The translations under genes and the position numbers were made by a program. A stretch of DNA of 64,000 nt from Hydra vulgaris (taxonomy: Eukaryota > Cnidaria > Hydrozoa > Anthoathecata > Hydridae), in contig NC_088921.1 of the NCBI RefSeq assembly GCF_038396675.1, positions 3,953,501 through 4,017,500 of the forward strand, written 5' to 3'. The notes under the pieces were generated by a model, which did no database searches, was not told the DNA's origin, and saw only the letters and a list, made by a program, of their open reading frames with translations. Below are positions 56,260-64,000 of this stretch, one piece after another (positions within the stretch are counted from its first letter, which is position 1; every line of letters starts with the position of its first letter).

Positions 56260-57950
56260 CACCTTCTCAAGATGTAATTGAAAACTTAAAAGTTGTAATT
56301 AAGAAAATTAAGATGTAGTTGAGAAATATAACATATACTTTAGAAGTCGCAATATGTAATTAAGAAACGCAACATCTAATTAAAAAATTTTAAAATGTAA
56401 TCGAGAAACCCAACTTGTAAATAAGAAATCGCAATATGTAATTTGAAAAACAAAGGTTGTAATTAAGAAATCGTAATATGTACATGAGAATACATTATTT
56501 GTAATTGCGAATTCAATGTAAGCTTAAAGGTCATTATAAAAGATCTTCTTGGACATGCATTTTAATAAGTTCATAATATCAAATTTAGCATTTGTAAGCA
56601 CCAGCAACACAGTAATAAAGTAATAGAATTGAAAGATCGTTGTGTTATTTGTCAATACACTATGAATAGAAGACTGTTATTAAATTGAATCCGTGCATTT
56701 GTTTTACTAAATTTGTTTACACCCACTTTTGAAACAACCAGAACCACCTTCTCCAATTTGTAGACATGAAATACGTACAACCGAATAAGTTGAAAGAAAA
56801 TATTATGTTTTATCTTCATCGAATGATAGAAGAAGAGTAATTGAATGTGCTGAGCGAAACGACGATTGCGTGACTCTGGCGCAAACTTTAGGTGTCAAAT
56901 ATAAGACAGAATACAATTGGGTCCGCAGCGGAAATAAAGTTTTATTGGAAGAGTTCGTTTTAAACCAAAAAAATTAACCGATGATCAAATCGAAGAAACA
57001 CTAATAGGGATTGAAAGTGACTGTCAGTTGACATTGTGGGTCATTAAAACAAGGATATTAAGACAACTTAATATTAGCGTCAGCACAACCACAATTGCCA
57101 ATTACCTCGAAGGCAGACTATTTTCATTATAAAAGTGCACAAGGAGTCTACTACAATGTTTAGTAATGAAAACAAACAAAAAAGAGTTGAATATGTTAGG
57201 AACATTAACGAACACATCACAAATTGTCATCAGATAGTTTGGTTGGATGAAACAAACTTTGATCTTTTTTTGTAGAAAAACGCAAGAACGTGTCAAACTG
57301 GGGAAAAGAGCAATAATGAAAATACCTTCTTCAAAATTGCAAACATACATTTGATTGCAGCTATATCAACAACAAATGTCGTTATGATGGAAACTCACAG
57401 AGGATCATTTAAAGTAGATTCTTGTAACGAGTGGATGTTGGCTTTGTTTAACCAGTGGGTTACATCCGGGAATCGTTTAGAGGATTTGGTCGTCGCAACA
57501 GACAATGGTCTATGTCACGCTCGTTTGGAATGGTTGTCTGAAAATTCACTGGTTCAGTTGTTACGATTAGGACCCTACAGCCTAATGTTAAACCCAGTGG
57601 AAGCTATCTGGTCCAAAATAAAAATAAAGGTAAAAATGTTATTCGCATTCCATCTGTATTCGGTGCTGGGATTATGGAACAACGAATGCAGTATTTAGAA
57701 AGAATTGTTACTGCGGCAAAAAGTACAATAATGGTAGGTGATTGTACACGCGCTGTACAATATGCGACCACGCATTACGCAACGATTTTAAATATGGAAG
57801 ACCTTAAATTACAAAGTATATTAGGTCTATTATTATTACTTTTTTTTACAACTTCAATAAATTTACACATCGTTACGTTACAACTAAATGACATAATATA
57901 ATGCAACGTAAAAAATAAAAAATATATGTATAACATAATATTACCACGTA
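56260..57950 (+). mobile_element. Tc1/mariner-type element with transposase (copy B), right end not found
   Basis: The left end CACCTTCTCAAGATGTAATTG follows TA and has the same iterated ATGTAATTAAGAA words as copy A. Transposase sequence fills the middle. No inverted copy of the left end was found to the right of the coding part, so that end is lost or beyond recognition. Confidence 0.7.
56766..57901 (+). pseudogene. Tc1/mariner DDE transposase, frameshifted
   Basis: Pieces in order: KLKENIMFYLHRMIEEE; a helix-turn-helix in another frame (RRVIECAERNDDC, LAQTLGVKYKTEYNWVRSGN); LTLWVIKTRILRQLNISVST; IVWLDETNFDLFL (first Asp); IHLIAAISTTNVVMMETHRG; VVATDNGLCHARLEWLSENS (second Asp); YSLMLNPVEAIWSKIKIKVK (third acidic residue, a Glu in NPVEAIW); and a C-terminal QRMQYLERIVTAAKSTIMVG, WNNECSI-frame junction before it. 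DDE spacing and the NPVExxW motif define the Tc1/mariner superfamily. About five frame changes or stops make it inactive. Confidence 0.88.
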
Positions 57951-58400
57951 TAACATATCATAGAATATATCATATCATAATAAAAGTGGTTTAACAAGCA
58001 TAAATAAGTATAACGTAAACTTATCATAAAAATTATCAGTATTTAAAAAAAATAAAAATAAAAATAAGAAAAAAAAAAGATAAGACAAGAAATTTGTTGT
58101 TACTTTAGATATATACATGTTGTTGTAAAGGAAAACTCGTAGAAGTCTAAGAAGACTCATCATCAAGTACCTCTTTAAATGGTTAAATAAAGCCTATTTT
58201 ATATTTATATATAGTCAAAAGTGGTTAAACAGTATACAGTCAGTGATTCCCATAAACATTTTAGTATAAATTATGATGTTAAGTTTAATACATGTCAATA
58301 TAATTGTTGATATTAAGTATGAGGTGTTTTAATTTTTTTATCAAGTTGGCAGGATTATTTAATACTTTAAGTTCTATACTTTTTGATATTATTTTGTTAT
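57951..58400. other. Unannotated AT-rich DNA
   Basis: Nothing recognised. Confidence 0.5.
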
Positions 58401-61400
58401 ATAGGTACGGAACCCGGTAGGAAATATAAAACCGTGAGAAATTTGTTGTTCTTTTCGGCAGTGAGAAGTTGCCTGTTGCTCATGTTATATATCTATTAGA
58501 GCTAACTTGAAAGAAGTTACCTAAAAAATGTGATGGGACTAGTCCAAGTTTGTATTTAAGCATGAATAGTACGTTTTGATAGATGTTCATTAGGTAAACA
58601 TTTAGAGCATTCAAGGTTTTCAATAAGGGTTCAGCATGGGTAAGTTTATCTTTATTATAAACTAATCTTGATGCATGTTTTTGACTTATATAAATAGTAC
58701 TCAATTTGGATTAGTGAGTACTTGCCCATGTAATATTAGCGTACGTAAGATAACTTTGGATGTAAGAAAAATAAAGGGATTTAAGATTATGTTGGAACAA
58801 TATAATTCTAACCTTGTAGAGTATCCCAATATTTTTTGAAATTTTGGTGTTTATTGTACTTATATGGGCTTTCCAAGATAAATTTTTGTCAATAAGTAAC
58901 CTAAGCAATTTAGTTGTTTCTGTTCTTTCAATGTTTACTTTATCTATTTTTAGTTAGGGAAGGATAGTTGGTATATTAATTTTTTGGTTTTTGGAATGAA
59001 ACAGTATGTATTTTGTTTTTTCTGCATTTAGTGATTATTTAGTTTCAACCATATATTTAAGCTTTTAAACTCTTTGTTCATATATTCATAACGATCTTTG
59101 ATTGAGTTCGAGGAATAAAATAAGTTTGTTTCATCGGCAAACATAATGACATCAAGTTTATCCGATGCTTTTGTAAGGTCGTTAATATATAGAAGAAACA
59201 GAAGAGGTCCATGAATGGAATCTTGGGGGACACCGATATCAACTCTTAGTAGTTGTGAGTGTTTATAATTATCTGAAAAAACACATTGTTGTCTGTTGCT
59301 TAGATAGTTTTTGAACCAGTTAAGGGTTATGTTTTTTATCCCATAGTTTTCCATTTTTTTAAGTAAGATATTATGATTTACAGACAGACGCTTTTGAAAG
59401 GTCTATAAAGATGCCTAGAACAAACCGTTTTTTATTAAAAGAATCACATAACTAGATCTAGAATTGCGTATTCAGTTGAATATTGTTTTTGGAAACCGAA
59501 TTGCTTTTTATTTAGAAGTTTATTTTTGATTAAATACTCATACAATCTGTTATAGTATGTTATATCTTATGTAGTATGTTATTATGTTATATGTTATATA
59601 GTAGTATGTGTATTATGTTATATGGTATATAGTATGTAGTAATCTGTTATAGTATCTCCTTCGAGAAGCTTAGAAAAGGTAGGGAGTACTGAGATAGGTC
59701 TATAATTATTAACTAAGTATGTTTCACCTGTTTTAAATATTGGCACTACTTTAGCTACTTTAAGCTTGTCCGGTACAACTCCTGTTTTGATCGAAGACCT
59801 AAAAATTTCAAATATAGGTTTATTTATTGATGTAAAGACATTTGCCACTACCCTATAGGGTACTGTAACTGTACCCTATAGGGTACTGATATCTGTAGTA
59901 GCTACTACAGATATCATCTATACTATATAAATTAAATAAGACTCCAGTCTCATTTAATTTTAAGGAATTTTTACGTTCTGGGTATCACTTAGGTATGGTT
60001 TGAATGAGATGTTAGAAGACTTAATTTTTGAAGCAAGATTAGGACCAATCTTAACAAAAAATTCGTTGATTTTTTCAACAATCGTATTTTTGTCACTGTA
60101 CTCTATATTATCTACGATTATTTGAGCAGGTAAACTATTTGATTTTCCTTTTTGTTCCCAATTATTTCTTGTATAGTATTCCATGTTTTTTTAATGTCAT
60201 CAGTTGCATTTTTTATTTGATTTGAATAGTAATTTTTCTTCTAACTTTGTTTTTATTTTTTCAAATAAACTTTTGTATCGTTTGTAAGTATTTAGATTTT
60301 TTTCATTTCTATTTTTTAAATACTTGTATTTAAAAATAGAAAAAAATAGAAATGTATATAAAGTTTTTTTTTTTTTTATTGAAGATTTTTTTATACCTCT
60401 GGTAATCCATGGACATTGTAAGTATTTTACTTTTAATTCTTGTTCTATAATTGGGAAGTGATTATCATATTGCTTTAAGAATGTTTCTATAAATTCATTA
60501 TAAGTGGAGTTGGGTATGCACAATGTTGCATTCTTGGTAAATCCTATCCCACCTTTCTGCCGATAGTGAGTCCTTAAACTGTTGAATAGTAAAATTATTA
60601 ATTTTTCGTTTATAGACTTTGATTTTAGAGTTATTATTTTTTGGATCTTGAAAAAAGGAAAAGTATATCGGAAAGTAATTGAATATATCCGTTTTGATTA
60701 CACCTGCTTTTAATGAAGAATCATGTAATGAATTAGTCAATATATTGTCTATTGCAGTGATTGAATTAAATGTTACCCGGGTTGCTTTGCTTATTATAGG
60801 AAAGATGTAGTGTTAAAACATATCGTCAAAAAAAGTTTTGGTAACAGCATCTTCATCGTACTGTAGACAATTTATATTTATGTCTCCAATACAGAATAAT
60901 ATTTTATGCTCTTTATTATTTTTTAGAAATATTTGTTTTAGGTGATTTAAAAAGTTTATTATATCACCTTTAGGTGGTCTGTAACAGGTAGGCACTAGAA
61001 TATTTTTTAATTTTTTTTCTATTATTTCAATTGTAATGACCTCACCATCGTCATCAGAAACCGAAAGATCGTCTCTAATTTTAGTTGTCAGATCATTATG
61101 AATATATGTTATAATTCCACCTTCTCGTTTTTGAACTTTTCGCTCATAAGATATTAGTTTGTAGTTCGAAATTATTAGGTTTGAATTTATTCTGGATGAT
61201 TCGTCAGATCACCAAGTTTCTGTTAAGCAAATCATACTGAACAAATAGTTACATTCTATAAGAAAATGCTTTAGTTTGTCAACATTGTTAACTCTACGTC
61301 TTATATTTATGTGTATCACCGTAAAGTTATTGCTTTATGATTTTAATTCATTTTTAAAAGTTCCTAATTCAAAAAACCGCGAGTTAAAATTATTTTTATT

Positions 61401-61420
61401 AAAAAAATGCATATCTGGAT
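58400..61420 (-). pseudogene. Decayed non-LTR retrotransposon, endonuclease to RT
   Basis: Minus strand, in order: an endonuclease portion (CYRPPKGDIINFLNHL, ILFCIGDININCL) near 60990-60830; a linker (LKVKYLQCPWITRGIKKSS) near 60440; an RT start (VAKVVPIFKTGETYLVNNYR, PISVLPTFSKLLE) near 59780-59650; an RT core near 59350-59040 (NWFKNYLSNRQQCVF, VDIGVPQDSIHGPLLFLLYI, ND and IMFADETNLFYSS, with Glu replacing the second catalytic Asp); and C-terminal blocks near 58900-58480 (LIDKNLSWKAHI, LYFSYIQSYLTYANI, RLVYNKDKLTHAEPLL). Typical of the jockey/CR1 group. Many stops; two local repeat expansions interrupt it at 59560-59650 and 59850-59915. Confidence 0.85.
59850..59915. repeat. Nested perfect palindromes inside the dead RT
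   Basis: TACCCTATAGGGTA occurs twice and the two copies are inverted around TGTAACT. Directly after, a 28-bp perfect palindrome at 59888-59915 starts GATATCTGTAGTAG. They sit between the VNNYRPISVLPTFSKLLE part of the RT and the rest. Confidence 0.9.
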
Positions 61421-61721
61421 CGTAAGAGTTATTAAGTAAAAAGTTATTAGCCGATTTGAAAACATTAAAGTGTTGCGTTTCGTAATCTATTGTTTGTTTA
61501 GCCTTTAGTTAAAAGAACTTACTTTGTTTCGATCGCTTAAACCATAGCTATAAGAAAGATATAGTTTGGAAGCGAACAATAGCACATTGTTTCAACTCTT
61601 TCATACTGTTTTTTCTCGTTTCCGGACTTCCGAACCTGCACAAAAAGATTGTTATTGTTAGCGGTTGCCTGTTATTTTTTTAAGTTCTCTTTCTATTTGT
61701 ATTGAAATTGATTTTTTTGAT
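61421..61721. other. Spacer upstream of the THAP gene
   Basis: No gene. It presumably holds the 5' region of the P-type element starting at 61722; no terminal repeat can be judged because the element runs out of the window. Confidence 0.4.
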
Positions 61722-61891
61722 ATGCCTGGTATAAATTGTGCAATATTTGGTTGTTCAACTTCAAGAAGACACAAAGGTATCAGTATTTTCAAAGTTCCTA
61801 CTCCAACTAATGATGCAAATAAGAAATGGAGTAATGAGCTTATTAACGTAATTACTAGAGACAGACTCATCGATGATTCTTTGAAAAAACG

Positions 61892-61932
61892 CAAATATAA
61901 AGGTTGATTCCTTCAACCTTTATATTTGCGAG
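61892..61932. repeat. Perfect 18-bp inverted duplication in the THAP domain
   Basis: CGCAAATATAAAGGTTGA, loop TTCCT, then its exact inverse. The right arm reads on as the native THAP stretch NLYICELHF. The left arm ends the frame (RKYKG-stop). Confidence 0.95.
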
Positions 61933-62196
61933 CTTCACTTTACTGAAGATCAATTTTGGGTTTACTCATCTCGAAAAATTTTAAAGGATGAAGCATTGCC
62001 AACTCTAAATCTCCCTAAGAAAAGTAATCAATCACAGCGAAGTTTAATATCCATTACAAAACGTGAGGAGTTTTTAGTGACGCAAGAGTTAATTTCTCGA
62101 ACTACAACGTCATGTTACAAATCTTTTGATGATTTTACAAAACGTATTTTAAAGCTTTCTCTTGATGATTGTTGGAAAATTTCTTTGGATGATAGA

Positions 62197-62345
62197 TTTT
62201 TTTTTTTTTTTTTTTGTTATTCACCTCCTCAAGGCCGAGAAGGCCACTACAGATAAGGAGGCTACTTAATAGTGGTTATAACCCTCTCTCAACTCTATAA
62301 CTCCGAAACACGAACCTTGACGAACAAGGCCGCTGCGCGGAGAAA
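62197..62345 (-). mobile_element. 5'-truncated Met-like SINE, reverse orientation
   Basis: T run (about 62197-62217), then the inverse of the SINE body (CACCTCCTCAAGGCCGAGAA, CTTGTGGTTATAACC-like, GAACAAGGCCGCTGCGCGG). It stops before the tRNA-like head. AGATTT lies on both sides, a possible 6-bp target duplication. It interrupts the THAP transposase between KISLDD and the SPIGHLLYLQ region. Confidence 0.85.
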
Positions 62346-63641
62346 CAAGATTTATAGTAATTATACGTATACTTGTAATTCTCCAGAACATAATTTACCA
62401 AAGTATGAAATTTATGTCGACGAGTTGCTAGACTAATGTGTAAGAATTTTTGGTTGGATGTCACCAATAGGTCATCTTTTGTACCTTCAATATAAAGGAT
62501 CTTTTTTAAATGTTTCTTTTTCAAAATTTATAAGTCATATTGAAACTCTTGTTCTTTGTCCTGGTGTTGAAATAAAAAGTTTAGACTTAATCAACCAAAA
62601 CTTTAAATTTAAAAAGCATGTTATAACTAAAAAATTTAACTACTTGCTTTTTAAACAAATTCCTCTTAAACCTAGATTAAATCAAAATGAGTTTTATCGT
62701 TCACTAATTGTAATATTTTAATAAAAACCCAGAGTTGTTGTTATTCATGTTATTCTTTGCAACTTAAAACTAATTATGAAGTAAATAATAAAAATAAAAC
62801 TTTAAACCAACCTGCAAAGCTGAATGCTCCTCTTAAATTTACCTCCACCGAACGAATTAAATTAAGTTTGCAACAACATCGTTTAAAATGCAAACAGTTG
62901 GAAAATCAGATTGAACATATGAAAACAGTTTTGAATATGGAAATGGAAAAAGTTAATTTAGAACTTGATCAAGACCTTAAAACATTGTACTCTGGTTTTA
63001 ATCAAAAAAATATTCCAGACTTCATGAAACTATTTTGGAAGGAGCAGCAAAAGTATATTAAAGCTTCTAGCCCCTGTAGTGTTAAATATCACCCAATGAT
63101 TATAAAATTTTGTCTCAATTTAGCAGCTAAATCTTCGTCAGCATATTCTGATTTGCGTTTTGATAGTAAGACTTGTTCAGGATTTTTAGTTCTTCCAAGT
63201 TTACGCACCTTGAGAGACTACAAAAATTATATACATCCTTCAAGAGGTTTTAATCCTCAAGTCATTAATGATCTTGCAAATAAAACTTCTAACTTCTCTA
63301 GTCCTGAACGATTTGTTACAATTCTGTTTGATGAAATGAAAGCTCAAGAAGATTTGGTTTGGGATAAATACTCTGGTGAGTTAATTGGATTTGTAGATTT
63401 AGGAGATATTCAAAGCAACTATGCAACATTTAAAAATGTGAGGGAGCTAGCCTCTTATGTTTTAGTTTTTCATGTTAAAAGTATAGTAAACCCACTTTTC
63501 TATAGTCTAGCAACATTTGCCACAACTGGAGTAACATCAACACAACTTATGCCAATATTTTGGAAAGCAGTGCGTTATCTGGAGAGTATAAATTTGAAAG
63601 TCATAGCTGCAACTGCAGATGGTGCATCTGTAGTTCTGAAT

Positions 63642-63695
63642 GCGTGATTTACATCCAGAACCAGAAGTAATTCTGGTTCTGGATGTAAATCACGC
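63642..63695. repeat. Perfect 25-bp inverted duplication in the P-type transposase
   Basis: The arms 63642-63666 and 63671-63695 are exact inverses around GTAA. The right arm reads NSGSGCKSR, leading into native YKWNSGFF. The left arm follows ATADGASVVLN and ends the frame. The stretch that should lie between these motifs is missing. Confidence 0.95.
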
Positions 63696-64000
63696 TACAA
63701 GTGGAATAGTGGATTTTTTCTTCTTTGGAATCATATTTCAACATTTTACAATTCTGATTTGGAAAGAGGTTTAAAACTTGTTCCTAAACTAACAAGCGAT
63801 CATGTAAACTTAGCACCATATTCTGTGATGAGGGTACGTCTTGCATCCCAAGTATTGAGCGAAACGGTAGGAAATGTTTTAAAGCAGTTTGGACCACCAG
63901 AAGCTGCTGGAACTGCAGAATTTTGTTTAATGATGGATATGTTTTTTGATTGTTTGAATGTAAAGAACAGTGTGGAGCATATAACAAAAAGAAAGTCATT

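Larger units (their letters stand above)
61722..64000 (+). pseudogene. THAP/P-element transposase (THAP9-like), interrupted, continues past the window
   Basis: THAP zinc finger at the N-terminus: MPGINCAIFGCSTSRRHKG, ISIFKVP, KKWSNEL, then after a hairpin YICELHFTEDQFW. Next ISLDDCWK, a SINE, and a region with SPIGHLLYLQYKGSFLNVSF. From 62757 a long frame has a coiled-coil-like stretch (LQQHRLKCKQLENQIEHMKT), KLFWKEQQKYI, SGFLVLPSLRTLRDYKNYI, ILFDEMKAQEDLVWDKYSGE, LIGFVDLGDI, YVLVFHVKSIVNPLFYSLAT and VIAATADGASVV. After a second hairpin, KWNSGFFLLWNHIS, LVPKLTSDHVNLAPYSVMRV and LKQFGPPEAAGTAEFCLMMD continue to the edge. P-type transposases bind by the THAP finger and cut with an RNase H-like core. 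Three independent disruptions make it inactive. Confidence 0.9.

Overview
The window is eukaryotic, AT-rich, intron-rich and packed with dead and possibly live transposable elements. The AT bias, very long (TA)n arrays, small multi-exon genes with GT/AG introns, tRNA-derived SINEs and the mix of transposon families point to a cnidarian, most likely a Hydra species. That assignment is inference from composition and protein style; no search was run.

Layout. 1-2.3 kb: AT-rich DNA with small tandem repeats. 2.3-3.8 kb: decayed non-LTR retrotransposon (minus strand) holding a truncated SINE. 3.8-6.2 kb: TIR element with a decayed Mutator-like transposase. 6.26-9.98 kb: a 3.7-kb TIR element with perfect 44-bp ends starting CACAGTG and a four-exon transposase-like gene broken once. 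10.8-21.7 kb: the only apparent host gene, a minus-strand series of thrombospondin type-1 (TSP1) exons. Some are open and phase-compatible, others plainly broken; introns carry an RTE-type retrotransposon fragment (15.4-17.2 kb), a hAT-like end pair, an unclassified transposon-like gene (18.5-19.9 kb) and SINEs. 24.0-25.2 kb: decayed Helitron. 26.6-28.8 kb: pogo/Tigger element. 30.6-31.7 kb: hAT deletion derivative with an 8-bp target duplication. 32.5-34.7 kb: IS5-like (DDE_Tnp_4) element.

36.3-44.75 kb holds an 8.4-kb Mutator-like (MULE) transposon with ~69-bp inverted ends. Its transposase can be assembled by hand from 11 phase-consistent exons into an uninterrupted 816-residue protein with DDE-type and SWIM zinc-finger motifs; a P-element fragment and several (TA)n arrays lie in intron 1. 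48.6-52.7 kb: a pogo-type inverted-end pair enclosing a non-LTR retrotransposon with an intact 968-codon endonuclease/reverse transcriptase frame and a second SINE family. 52.9-53.4 kb: piggyBac-like first exon. 53.7-57.9 kb: two related Tc1/mariner-type elements, one a deletion derivative. 58.4-61.4 kb: second decayed non-LTR element. 61.7 kb to the window end: THAP/P-element transposase, broken by a SINE and by two perfect hairpins.

The most unusual recurring signal is a set of short, near-perfect inverted duplications (arms about 11-46 bp, loops mostly 0-13 nt). Several sit exactly where a reading frame breaks, and in two or three cases one arm is recognisable native coding sequence and the other its inverted copy. 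They look like fold-back/template-switch mutations, or an assembly artefact, and deserve checking against raw reads.
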